DNA from: Granulicella paludicola
GTDB taxonomy: Bacteria > Acidobacteriota > Terriglobia > Terriglobales > Acidobacteriaceae
Length of the DNA stretch: 64,000 bases
Assembly (NCBI RefSeq): GCF_025685545.1
Contig: NZ_JAGSYC010000016.1
Location: forward strand, 1 to 64,000
Direction: 5' to 3'
Part shown: positions 17,503 to 26,054 of the stretch, piece after piece
Layout: each line of letters starts with the position of its first letter
Position numbering within the stretch: the stretch's first letter is position 1
Translations under genes and position numbers: made by a program
Notes under the pieces: generated by a model
Databases searched by the model: none
Told to the model about the DNA's origin: nothing
The model's input: the letters and a program-made list of their open reading frames with translations, nothing else

Positions 17503-18626
17503 CAGGCTACGCCTTCTTTTGCAACCATCGCCATCATGCGTTGAGCTGTATACGTTAGTTCATCAACGGTCACATCTTTCACAACGACCGCGTCCCCAAT
17601 ACCTTTAGGCAGGATGAAGCTGCGCGCGCCGCTGCGGTTCTTCTTATCCTTGGCTGTCAGTGCGACGAGTTCCGCGGGGTCTGCCTCGAAACGTTTGAGC
17701 GGGCCGTACGTCTTGATGACGCGCTCCATGCGATCGTGCTCGGCTTCCGTCACCAGACCTCGGCGCTTGGCGATCGCCACGGCCGCGAGCATCCCCCAGG
17801 CAACAGCCTCACCATGCAGCAGAGTTTTGTATCCCGTCGCTGCTTCAATCGCGTGGCCCAGCGTGTGTCCCAGGTTCAGGATCATCCGCAGCCCGCCTTC
17901 GCGCTCATCTGCGTGCACGACATCGGCCTTCATCTGCACGCTGTCGGCAACAACCTTCGCCAGCGCAGCCTTCGCGCCTGCCAGCACTGCGTCACTCTGC
18001 GCATCCATCAAGTCGAACAGCGCACGGTCGCGAATGATGCCTGCCTTCACTGACTCCTGCAACCCTGCTCTCAGCTCCGCGGCAGGCAGTGTCTCCAACG
18101 TGTCGATGTCCGCAAATACAGCCAGCGGATGATAGAAAGCTCCAGCAAGGTTCTTCCCTGCGGCCAGGTTCACGCCGGTCTTGCCACCCACGCTGCTGTC
18201 CACCTGTGCCAGTAGCGTCGTCGGCACCTGCACGTAGCGAATCCCGCGCATATACGTCGCCGCAAGATACCCGGTCATGTCGCCGATCACTCCGCCGCCA
18301 AACGCAATCAGCACCGAGTCGCGATCTGCGCCGCCTTCTGCCAGCTCTTCAAGCAGTCGCTCGATAGTCGAGAGCCGCTTATGCTGCTCCCCTGCAGGAA
18401 CACTCAACACGGTCGGAGCGACAGGCAGACCGCTCGTGAGCTGCTGTCCCCAGATCCTCCAGATCTCGGGCGACGTCACCACGAAGACCTTCTGCCTGCC
18501 AGCCTTAAGGCCGCCGCCCAGCAGCGCGTCTACGCGCGCGCCTACCTGCGCCACCAGGCCTGTGCCGATCTCGACGAAGTAGTTCGCCGTCGGCGTGGTT
18601 ACTGCAATCTTTTTTGTCTCGCTCAT
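17502..18626 (-). CDS. aroB: 3-dehydroquinate synthase
   Basis: Second step of the shikimate pathway: converts DAHP to 3-dehydroquinate with NAD and Zn. 374 aa. NAD-binding and active-site segments are visible: VPAGEQHKRLSTIERLLEEL, FGGGVIGDMTGYLAATYMRGI, PTTLLAQVDSSVGGKTGVN, and the metal-binding LNLGHTLGHAIEAATGY and LLHGEAVAWGM. GAAGAGG is directly upstream of the ATG. It leads the aroB-ubiE pair; terC ends 5 bp upstream. Confidence 0.97.
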   Translation of the reverse strand: MSETKKIAVTTPTANYFVEIGTGLVAQVGARVDALLGGGLKAGRQKVFVVTSPEIWRIWGQQLTSGLPVAPTVLSVPAGEQHKRLSTIERLLEELAEGGADRDSVLIAFGGGVIGDMTGYLAATYMRGIRYVQVPTTLLAQVDSSVGGKTGVNLAAGKNLAGAFYHPLAVFADIDTLETLPAAELRAGLQESVKAGIIRDRALFDLMDAQSDAVLAGAKAALAKVVADSVQMKADVVHADEREGGLRMILNLGHTLGHAIEAATGYKTLLHGEAVAWGMLAAVAIAKRRGLVTEAEHDRMERVIKTYGPLKRFEADPAELVALTAKDKKNRSGARSFILPKGIGDAVVVKDVTVDELTYTAQRMMAMVAKEGVA

Positions 18627-18631
18627 CCTCT

Positions 18632-19543
18632 TCAGGATACCGCGCTATCGCCCCCCCGCGCTGCTACCAGTGACGCAACAATCGTCACCCCAAGCACGCC
18701 AGCAATCACCGCTAGCGATACCCCCGGGCCAATCTCAATCCAGTCCTGCGCCAGCATCTTCGCGGCCGCAAACAGCAGCACCACGCCCATGCCATAGTGC
18801 AGAAACTTCAGCTTTGATAGCGCCAGCGCCAGCAGCACGTACAAGCTGCGTAGGCTCATCACTGCCATGATGTTCGAGGTATACGCGAGGAACGGGACGC
18901 GGGTAATACTCAGCACCGCTGGTATCGAATCGAGTGCAAACACCACATCCGTCAGTTCCACAGCGATCAGCGCCAGCAGCAGCATGGTCGCCATCTTTTG
19001 ACCCTCCTCGATCACAAAGAAGTGATCGGTGGTCATGCTGATAGGCCGCCACTTTGTTAGCCACCCAATCCACGCCGGCGTCTCCTCTTCGCTGTCATGC
19101 GAAGGGATCATCATCCGTATCGCCGCATAGCCTAGGATCGCGGCAAATACATACTCGATCCAGTGAAAGCGTGCCAGCAGACCTACGCCGGCAGCGATAA
19201 ATAACCCTCGCATGACCATCGCGCCGGTCACGCCCCAGAACAGAACCTTCGGCTGCCGATTCTCCGGAACGCGAAACAGCCGGAACAACAGCAGAAACAC
19301 AAACAGGTTGTCGATCGAGAGGGACTGCTCCAGCACATACGAAGCCAGGTATTGTGTGGCTCCATTTGAACCGTACGGCCTCACCAGCAACCCAGCGAGC
19401 CCCACCGCAACCAGCGCCCATAAGGAGACAGCCCAGATCGCCTTACGCCGCGTATCCCGCACCAGCCGCGACAATCCGAACTCCAGCGCGAGCAGAACCG
19501 CCAGCGCCACATGAAACCAGATCCAGTACGAGAGTGGAGTCAC
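18632..19543 (-). CDS. TerC/Alx family integral membrane protein
   Basis: 303 aa with about eight or nine transmembrane helices. The two family hallmarks are present: SLSIDNLFVFLLLF and DVVFALDSIPAVL, each with an acidic residue inside the membrane. Members (Alx, MeeF, MeeY) have been linked to manganese export and metal loading of exported proteins; the original tellurite link is indirect. It stands between a secreted M28 enzyme and aroB on the same strand. Confidence 0.92.
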   Translation of the reverse strand: MTPLSYWIWFHVALAVLLALEFGLSRLVRDTRRKAIWAVSLWALVAVGLAGLLVRPYGSNGATQYLASYVLEQSLSIDNLFVFLLLFRLFRVPENRQPKVLFWGVTGAMVMRGLFIAAGVGLLARFHWIEYVFAAILGYAAIRMMIPSHDSEEETPAWIGWLTKWRPISMTTDHFFVIEEGQKMATMLLLALIAVELTDVVFALDSIPAVLSITRVPFLAYTSNIMAVMSLRSLYVLLALALSKLKFLHYGMGVVLLFAAAKMLAQDWIEIGPGVSLAVIAGVLGVTIVASLVAARGGDSAVS

Positions 19544-19564
19544 TCTATCGAGCTCCTCTCGTCC

Positions 19565-20509
19565 TCAGTGCGTGTTGACCAGCTTCACCAGATCCAGAAA
19601 CAAATCTGCCGAGACCTGCAGGCTCTGCGCGCTCAGCTTGTCCATCGTGTCCTGCACGGTGTGGTGGTACGCCTCAGGATTGCTCGGCGTCCCATACTCG
19701 TAGTCGATGACATCGAGCACCGGCACGCCACGCTGCTTGAACGGCAGATGATCGTCCTCAATCGCCTGCCCCTGCGAGGAGATGTAGTTCGAGTGGCCAG
19801 TGTCCTTCGCGGCCTTCGTCAACAAATCTTCCAGCCACGGCGTCGAGTTGTTCTCGCGGTCGATTTTCATCTGCTTCCAGCCGATCATGTCCGCCAGAAT
19901 GAACGCTTTGATCTTCGGGAGCGTGCCATCGCCGCTCCACTTCGCTGCCAGATGCCGTGTGCCGTATAGCGAATCCGAAGCGCTCCAGTTCGCAATCGCC
20001 TCTTCGCCGTCAGTAAACACCAGCCACACGGAGTACCCCGTCGGCGGATGTTCGCGATAATACTGTCCCAGCGCGATCAGCAGAGCGCTGGTGCACGCGC
20101 CATCGTTGGCGCCCACAAAGTTGATGTCTTTCAACGGAAAGTTCGTCTCGTAGTGGCTCGCGAGCACGATCACGCCGTCCTTCTTCGCCGGTCCTGCACT
20201 CGGAAACTTCACGATCAGGTTCCGCATGGTGAACGGCCCTGCCGGTGTGCTGCGCGCCACAAACTCGTCGACGACAAAGTTCCCCTTTGCCGCTTCTGGT
20301 TTGAAGTGGTCCTTGATGAACTTCTCCGCGGCCATGTGTCCTTCGGAGCCCACATATCGCTTCGGTGCTGCGTCCACATACTCCTGCGTCAGCTTCAACA
20401 CCGCTTGCCCGGAGATGCCATTGCTCCTCGCCTGCGCCCCGCAAACTCCGGTCGTCGAAACCGCTGCCAGCACCCATGTCGCTACACCAAACGCACCAAA
20501 CCTCATCAA
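19565..20509 (-). CDS. Secreted M28 family enzyme, glutaminyl-peptide cyclotransferase-like
   Basis: 314 aa with a signal peptide (about 1-25, ending CGAQA). Zn ligands of the M28 fold are visible: SHYETNF, GANDGACTSALL, FTDGEEA, LADMIG and YHHTVQDTMD. The stretch WSASDSLYGTRHLAAKW strongly resembles glutaminyl cyclases, which convert N-terminal Gln to pyroglutamate on exported proteins, rather than broad aminopeptidases. Expected in the periplasm. tatC lies directly upstream on the same strand, 13 bp away, which may be an operon. Confidence 0.85.
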   Translation of the reverse strand: MMRFGAFGVATWVLAAVSTTGVCGAQARSNGISGQAVLKLTQEYVDAAPKRYVGSEGHMAAEKFIKDHFKPEAAKGNFVVDEFVARSTPAGPFTMRNLIVKFPSAGPAKKDGVIVLASHYETNFPLKDINFVGANDGACTSALLIALGQYYREHPPTGYSVWLVFTDGEEAIANWSASDSLYGTRHLAAKWSGDGTLPKIKAFILADMIGWKQMKIDRENNSTPWLEDLLTKAAKDTGHSNYISSQGQAIEDDHLPFKQRGVPVLDVIDYEYGTPSNPEAYHHTVQDTMDKLSAQSLQVSADLFLDLVKLVNTH

Positions 20510-20522
20510 GCCCCCTCAGTTG

Positions 20523-21311
20523 TTAAGCAGCCTTCGCTTTATTGCGGTTGCGTCGATCTGGATGCACAAAGAACGCCACGCCCACACCCACGAAGTACAG
20601 CACCAGCATCGGCGATGCGAAGACGCACATGCCGATCGGGCTCGGGTCCGGGCAAAGAATCGCGGCCAGCAGAAAGATCGCCAGCACTGCGTAGCGAAAA
20701 TGCTTGAGCAAAAACTTTGCATCGACGATACCGAACAGCGCCAGGAAGAAGATCACCACCGGCAATTCGAACGTCACACCCAGCCCGAGAATTACCGCCA
20801 GAAAGAAGCCGGTGTAATCGTCGATCGTAATCATGTGCGTGAAGTTCTTGCCGATGTCCTGCACCAGAAACTTCATCGCTCCCGGCAGCACATACCTGTA
20901 CCCAAACCAAGCGCCGCTTAGGAACAGCACCACCGTCGTGCCCATAAACGGGAACACATACTTCTTCTCGTGCGAGTACATGCCCGGCGAGATAAACAGC
21001 CACACCTGGTACAGAATGAAGGGGCTCGCAATGATCGCGCCGCATACTGCCGACGTTTTGATCAGGAAGTTCATCGCATCCGTCGGATGCGTCATCGTCA
21101 TCTTCAGCCCGATGTCCACCAGTGGCTTCTGGATCGCGTACAGCAGTTTCACGTGGAACGCGTACGCCACGATCATGCCTGCAAACAGGTAGCCCACACT
21201 CCAGAACAGCCGCTTGCGCAGCTCCTCCAGGTGTTCCATCAAGCTCATGCCCGGCAGCTCTGCCCGGTCCTGCACCGCATTTCGAGTGCGTTCCGCCAGC
21301 TCAGTCGCCAT
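20523..21311 (-). CDS. tatC: Sec-independent protein translocase TatC
   Basis: 262 aa polytopic core of the twin-arginine translocase, the receptor for RR signal peptides. Signature MSLMEHLEELRKRLFWS at residues about 24-40, including the conserved Glu in the N-terminal region, and six predicted helices. A conserved LFISPGMYSHEKKYVFPF segment covers the first periplasmic loop. Its start lies inside the end of the tatA/B gene (11-nt overlap). Confidence 0.97.
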   Translation of the reverse strand: MATELAERTRNAVQDRAELPGMSLMEHLEELRKRLFWSVGYLFAGMIVAYAFHVKLLYAIQKPLVDIGLKMTMTHPTDAMNFLIKTSAVCGAIIASPFILYQVWLFISPGMYSHEKKYVFPFMGTTVVLFLSGAWFGYRYVLPGAMKFLVQDIGKNFTHMITIDDYTGFFLAVILGLGVTFELPVVIFFLALFGIVDAKFLLKHFRYAVLAIFLLAAILCPDPSPIGMCVFASPMLVLYFVGVGVAFFVHPDRRNRNKAKAA

Positions 21312-21822
21312 GGGTCGTCTCCGCAGTCTCCGCCATCAGCGGCTCTTCTTTTTTCTCGGCCGCAGGAATCGAATCCAGCAGCCCGCCTAGCGCCCCGCCA
21401 CCGGAAGCTCCACGGCTTCGTGCCGCAGGCAGGCCCGTTGACGGAGGCATAATTTTCAGCTCGCCAGCCTCGGCAATGGGTAGCGGAGCCACGTGTTCCA
21501 CCGTCGTCTCCAGGACCTCCACCGGAGCAGGTTCTTCGGAAGCTACTCCCGTGCTCGTCGCGGCAGGCTCTTCTACCGTTGGCGGTATCTCCAAAGCAGG
21601 AGCCGCTGGGGCTGCCGCCTCCATCGCCTCGATCTTCTTCAGCCGGTCGGCCTGCTCGCTCTGTCGCAGCTCGTCTTCCATCTGCATTTTGAACTCGTTG
21701 GAGGCACGCCGAAACTCTCCCACCCACTTGCCCAGCTCGCGCGCCAGCACCGGCAGCTTCTTCGGGCCGAACAGCAGCAGCGCCAGAACGAACAAAAACA
21801 CACTGTCTTGAAAACTGGGCAT
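21301..21822 (-). CDS. Sec-independent translocase protein TatA/TatB
   Basis: 173 aa. One N-terminal transmembrane helix (about 5-20) is followed by the FGPKKLPVLARELGKWVGEFRRA amphipathic helix (shown here as FGPKKLP at 19-25), the TatA/B signature. The remaining 100 residues are Ala/Pro/Glu-rich and probably disordered. Length is nearer to TatB than TatA, but only one such gene is present with tatC, so it could serve both roles. CAGGA before the ATG supports the start. Confidence 0.9.
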   Translation of the reverse strand: MPSFQDSVFLFVLALLLFGPKKLPVLARELGKWVGEFRRASNEFKMQMEDELRQSEQADRLKKIEAMEAAAPAAPALEIPPTVEEPAATSTGVASEEPAPVEVLETTVEHVAPLPIAEAGELKIMPPSTGLPAARSRGASGGGALGGLLDSIPAAEKKEEPLMAETAETTHGD

Positions 21823-22109
21823 AGTTCCTGTCTATAGTTCCTTATCCAAGGTACGAGTCTCACTGGACTTCGGTTTTCTTCCGGTCTCTATCTAACACTA
21901 GATGATAAGGCCTCGCCCGCCGCGCCGCATCCTGTTCCAACGATTCAACTTTTGTCGGCTAACCCGTGCCCTCGTTCCTGCGTCTACCCAGCAAAGCAGC
22001 CTAGCAGGTATTCGAAGCTTCCCCCTTCGCCAACTCTGCGAAAATATTAGAGGACAGCACCAGCCGAAGGCCTTGACGCATCGGTATGGCCCTGGAGATA
22101 TCGAAAGCT
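21823..22109. promoter_or_regulatory. Divergent upstream region of tatAC and the propeller lipoprotein
   Basis: About 287 bp. On the minus strand a TATAGA hexamer stands close to the tatA/B start and may be its -10. I see no further motif, repeat or RNA. Confidence 0.3.
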
Positions 22110-23345
22110 ATGCCGTTCCACCTCATTCGCACCCGAGCCACCCTTACCTCCTGCGCTTCATGGCTGCTTGTCGCCGCCCTTGCCGCTGGTACCATCGCCA
22201 TCTTCGCCACCACAGGCTGCGGAAACTTCTTTGTCCCGCCCACCACCAGCACGGGAACCACCGGCAGTACCGGTACAACGGGCACCACCGGTACGACTGG
22301 CACCACCACCAACGATTACGCCTTTTTCACCAATAGCTCGGGTGGAAGCACCCTTCTCAATGGCTATACGGTCTCCAGCGGAAGCCTGACCGCCACTACC
22401 AGCTCACCCTACTCGCTCGGCATCGTGCCGCAGGCCATGGCCATCAACCCGGCCAACACCTTCCTGTATATCGCCAGCGATCCCTCGCTTAGCACAGGCT
22501 CCATCTACGGCTTCTCTCTCAGCACCACCGGCACCCCCAGCATCCTCAACAGTGGAGCAGCGCTGGCCGTCGAGAACTCCGCCGCCATCACGATCTCGGC
22601 CGATGGCAAGTACCTCTTTTCGCTCAACTCGCTCAGCCAGACGCTTGAGCAGTACAGCATTAACACCTCCACAGGCTTCCTCACCTCCGTCGGCAACTAC
22701 CCCATCTACCAAGCCTCCGATGGCGGCGCGATCGTACCGTCGACCCTGCGTTTTGCTCCCAGCGGAGACTTTCTAGTCGCTACGCTAGGCACCGGGGGAG
22801 CGAACTCCTATGGCTACAGCACCTCCACTGGGGCTCTGACCTTCGCCACGGTCATCAACCCTGGCAGCACCTCGGTAGGCATCTACGACGTCGCCATCGA
22901 TACCAACAACTACGTCTACACCGCAGGATCCAACTCCACGGCTTCGCCCGGCCTCAAGGTTTTCTCCGGCAATGCTTCCGGCGTTCTCACTCTTGTCGGC
23001 TCCTACAACACCGGAACCAGCGGCAACGCGGCGCACTCTGTTGTGGTCAATTCAGCGGCCACCTACGTTTACACCGGCAACTTCACCGACGGCACCATCT
23101 CTGCCTACGCCATCGGCTCAGGAGGTGCGCTCACCGCAGTCAGTGGGTCGCCCTTTAATGCTCCCGCGGGAGTGATGGCACTTGCTCGCGACAACAGCGG
23201 CAGCTATATCCTGGCCGAAGGTTACAGCTCGAGCTCGGGTATCGAGGCCTACTCCATCGGTTCGGGGGGCGCCCTGACAACCACCGCTACAGCCGCCAGC
23301 GGCACCAGCAGCATTTACCCCGTGAACATAGTGGCTTCTCATTAG
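22110..23345 (+). CDS. Beta-propeller (lactonase-like) lipoprotein
   Basis: 411 aa. A hydrophobic segment (about 18-36) ends in TTGCGNFF, a good lipobox with Cys as the lipid anchor. A Thr/Gly linker (repeats of GTTGT) follows. The rest consists of repeated 45-60-residue units with SSGSLTATTSSPYSLG and GSGGALTAVSGSPFNAP-type sequence, the pattern of seven-bladed YncE/6-phosphogluconolactonase-like propellers common in Acidobacteria. No catalytic function is shown; ligand binding or adhesion is as likely. The start at 22110 is preferred to 22086 because it sits nearer the signal segment; neither has a strong ribosome site. Confidence 0.75.
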   Translation: MPFHLIRTRATLTSCASWLLVAALAAGTIAIFATTGCGNFFVPPTTSTGTTGSTGTTGTTGTTGTTTNDYAFFTNSSGGSTLLNGYTVSSGSLTATTSSPYSLGIVPQAMAINPANTFLYIASDPSLSTGSIYGFSLSTTGTPSILNSGAALAVENSAAITISADGKYLFSLNSLSQTLEQYSINTSTGFLTSVGNYPIYQASDGGAIVPSTLRFAPSGDFLVATLGTGGANSYGYSTSTGALTFATVINPGSTSVGIYDVAIDTNNYVYTAGSNSTASPGLKVFSGNASGVLTLVGSYNTGTSGNAAHSVVVNSAATYVYTGNFTDGTISAYAIGSGGALTAVSGSPFNAPAGVMALARDNSGSYILAEGYSSSSGIEAYSIGSGGALTTTATAASGTSSIYPVNIVASH

Positions 23346-23418
23346 CCAGTTGCAGGCCCGTAACTCGCAAACTGCTATTCTGAGGCTGTGACTGCCAGAG
23401 CGGTCAAAGGAGTTTTGT

Positions 23419-23643
23419 ATGTCAGAAGAACCGGTACGGATTACAGTGAAGCCGAATGGCCCGCTGCGCGTGGAAGGCCACATCGTGTTGAAGGACGCCG
23501 ATGGCAACGAGTGGGACCTGACAGGGAAGCCGGCGATCAGCCTTTGCCGCTGCGGGCTCAGTGCGAAGCGTCCGTTCTGCGACGGAGCTCATGGACGCGA
23601 AGGCTGGCTCTGTAACACCAGCCCCGCGGGAAACCTCACCTAA
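23419..23643 (+). CDS. CDGSH iron-sulfur domain protein
   Basis: 74 aa. The motif CRCGLSAKRPFCDGAH matches the CDGSH-type [2Fe-2S] signature C-x-C-x(2)-[ST]-x(3)-P-x-C-D-G-x-H exactly, giving three Cys and one His ligand. The N-terminal half (EPVRITVKPNGPLRVEG) is the usual beta-strand lead-in. It is a small cytoplasmic redox or Fe-S protein of unknown partner. An intrinsic terminator follows within 20 bp, so it is transcribed alone. Confidence 0.9.
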   Translation: MSEEPVRITVKPNGPLRVEGHIVLKDADGNEWDLTGKPAISLCRCGLSAKRPFCDGAHGREGWLCNTSPAGNLT

Positions 23644-23661
23644 AACTCAGTCACGCGAGAG

Positions 23662-23700
23662 AAACGCCTCCAAACCGTCGGTTTGGAGGCGTTTGTTTTT
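23662..23700 (+). terminator. Intrinsic terminator after the CDGSH gene
   Basis: Fifteen-bp perfect stem (23662-23676 with 23680-23694), a 3-nt loop and GTTTTT after it. Confidence 0.9.
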
Positions 23701-23791
23701 GTTGGATGGCTTGGCGAGGAAGCCCTGTCTCTGAAGGGAATACGATAAGTTGCATAGAAAGCAGTTATAGCTAGCAGCAGAAGGAGTGTGA

Positions 23792-25681
23792 ATGCGCGGT
23801 TGGTCTTTGGCAGCGGGTTTGATTCTGGCGGTGGGGGCGGGTGGGCCAGTGGTGGCCCAGCAGGGGCGGATGGCGGATGCGCTAAAGGATTATCACGGGC
23901 CGGAGTATGAGCGGACCGAGGTGATGATTCCGGTGCGCGATGGCGTGACGCTGCACACGGTGATCCTGCGGCCGGTGGGGAGCGACAAGTCCGGACCGGC
24001 ACTGCCCTTCCTGATGACGCGGACTCCGTATGGAGTGAACGGGGCGTCGCCGATCTCGGTGAAGCTGGGGAAGAAGGAGCTTGCGGAGAGCGGCTACATC
24101 TATGTGGAACAGGACATCCGCGGACGGTATACGTCGGGCGGGCAGTTTGTGATGAACCGGCCAATCGTGGACCACAAGACGAAGAACGATGTGGACGAGA
24201 CGACGGACACGCGCGACACGATCGACTGGCTGCTGAAGAATGTGCCGAATAACAACGGTCGCGTCGGGGTGCTGGGCGTGAGCTATCCCGGGTTCCTGGC
24301 GATGATGGCGGGGATTGACGCGCATCCGGCGGTGAAGGCGATCAGCCCGCAGGCCCCGATGACGGACATCTGGCTGGGCGACGACTTCTTCCACAACGGA
24401 GCGTTCCGCGAGACGTACGGCTTTGACTATGTGCAGCAGCTGGAGGCGCAGAAGACAGATGTGCGTGCGGACTCGAAGGAGGACCAGTATGAGTTCTTCC
24501 TGAACCATGTGAACTTCGAGGGAGCGGCCACGGCGGCGGGCATGACGCAGCTGCCGACGGCGAAGGTGTTCCTGTCGCAGCCGAGCTATGTGAAGTTCTG
24601 GCAGGACATGGCGGTGGAGACGCACCTGCACAAGCCTGAGGTCCCGACGCTGGAGGTGGGCGGCTACTGGGACCAGGAGGATATGTGGGGAACGCAGGCG
24701 GAGTACGCCGCGCTGCGACCGAACGAGCCGAAGGCGGAAGAAGGCTCGGTGAAGGGCGCGCACAAGGTCTACATGGTGCTGGGACCGTGGAACCACGGTG
24801 GCTGGTCGCGTGGGCCTGGGGACGAACTGGGCGGGAAGTTCGGCACGGTACAGTTCGGCGGCGAGAAGACCGGCGACTATTATCGGTCGAGGATCGAGGC
24901 ACCGTTCTTCGAGTTCTACCTGAAGGACAAGCCGGGTTTCGACCTGGCGGATACGGCGAGCTTCCGCACCGGCGAGAACAAGTGGCACCGGTATGCGGTA
25001 TGGCCTCCGAAGGACGGGTTCAAGCACGAGAGCCTGTACCTGGATGCGAACGGCACGTTGAGCCTGGAGAAGCCGAAGACCGAAGCGGAGACGGCGACGT
25101 ATGTGGCCGATCCGGCGAACCCGGTGCCGTATCGTCATCGGCCGGTGCAGTCGACGTATGGCGATGGATCGACGTGGCGGACGTGGCTGGTAGAGGACCA
25201 GAGTTTCGTAAGCGGTCGCAAGGACCTCGCAAACTTCTCGACGCCGGTGCTGGACAAGCCGATCACGGTGACGGGCGACGTGGTGGCGGACCTGATGGCT
25301 TCGACGACAGGCACCGACAGTGACTGGATTGTGAAGCTGGTGGATGTGTATCCGGCGGCGGACGGAAAGCCGAGCTATGAGCTGATGGTGGCAGAGGAGA
25401 TCCTGCGCGGACGGTACCGCAAGAGCTTTACGAATCCTGAGCCGGTGAAGCCGGGTGAGGTGGCCGAGTACAAGTGGAGCCTGCATGGCGTGGACCACAC
25501 GTTTCTGCCGGGACACAAGGTGATGGTGGAGGTGCAGTCGAGCTGGTTCCCGCTGTACGACCGGAATCCGCAGACGTATGTGGACAACATCATGAAGGCT
25601 CCGAAGGAGGCGTACAAGGCGGAGACGGTCACGATCTTTGGGGGAAGCCGGGTGGATTTGCCGGTGGAGGACAGGGAATAG
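23792..25681 (+). CDS. Secreted CocE/NonD family hydrolase (S15-like)
   Basis: 629 aa with a signal peptide (about 1-22, GPVVAQQ). An alpha/beta-hydrolase domain has the nucleophile elbow GVSYPG and the oxyanion-side TRTPYG; the C-terminal jelly-roll is the X-Pro dipeptidyl-peptidase C-domain (about 390-620, VTGDVVADLMASTTGTDSDW). Enzymes of this type hydrolyse esters or N-terminal acyl-peptide bonds; the substrate is unknown. AGGAG lies 6-10 bp before the ATG. The stop codon falls inside the first copy of a 16-bp tandem repeat. Third codon positions are dominated by G, unlike the C-dominated genes to the left. Confidence 0.88.
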   Translation: MRGWSLAAGLILAVGAGGPVVAQQGRMADALKDYHGPEYERTEVMIPVRDGVTLHTVILRPVGSDKSGPALPFLMTRTPYGVNGASPISVKLGKKELAESGYIYVEQDIRGRYTSGGQFVMNRPIVDHKTKNDVDETTDTRDTIDWLLKNVPNNNGRVGVLGVSYPGFLAMMAGIDAHPAVKAISPQAPMTDIWLGDDFFHNGAFRETYGFDYVQQLEAQKTDVRADSKEDQYEFFLNHVNFEGAATAAGMTQLPTAKVFLSQPSYVKFWQDMAVETHLHKPEVPTLEVGGYWDQEDMWGTQAEYAALRPNEPKAEEGSVKGAHKVYMVLGPWNHGGWSRGPGDELGGKFGTVQFGGEKTGDYYRSRIEAPFFEFYLKDKPGFDLADTASFRTGENKWHRYAVWPPKDGFKHESLYLDANGTLSLEKPKTEAETATYVADPANPVPYRHRPVQSTYGDGSTWRTWLVEDQSFVSGRKDLANFSTPVLDKPITVTGDVVADLMASTTGTDSDWIVKLVDVYPAADGKPSYELMVAEEILRGRYRKSFTNPEPVKPGEVAEYKWSLHGVDHTFLPGHKVMVEVQSSWFPLYDRNPQTYVDNIMKAPKEAYKAETVTIFGGSRVDLPVEDRE

Positions 25682-25703
25682 GGAGTACAGGGAATAGGGA
25701 GTA
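25672..25703 (+). repeat. Two exact tandem copies of a 16-bp repeat
   Basis: The unit CAGGGAATAGGGAGTA occurs at 25672-25687 and 25688-25703, and a third exact copy at 30392-30407, each at the 3' end of a long gene. A dispersed repeat family; function unknown. Confidence 0.8.
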
Positions 25704-26054
25704 GGGAAGAGAAAGGCGGTCTTTGTGGCTGGGAGGTTTCCGGTGGCGAGGGCCGCTTTTGTTTGTGGGGGATAGATTCCGCGAACCCACTTCCGAAAGT
25801 CCGGACTTGTGGCACCCGGTTCTCAGAGGTTCTGACATGGGGCACCCGGAGGCGGGATGGCGGCGTATGGATAAGGCCTTGATTTTCATCGCTTAGCGAT
25901 GGATGCGATTTCATCAAGGAATTGGAGTTGCAATAGAAACTTTTGGTTGAGTTGTTCGTATTCTTGGTAGACCGCCCAGAGATTGTTGCCGAAGTTCGTG
26001 AGTCCTCCAACGGCGCACAGGGTGAATGGAAAGATACGAGAGAGTGTGAGAACG
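25704..26054. other. Intergenic region with a short direct repeat
   Basis: About 350 bp between the CocE-like gene and the DUF5666-like gene. It contains GGCACCCGG twice (near 25810 and 25841) and no supported coding frame; open frames here lack ribosome sites and family resemblance. A promoter for the downstream gene probably lies near its right end but I cannot place it. Confidence 0.35.
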
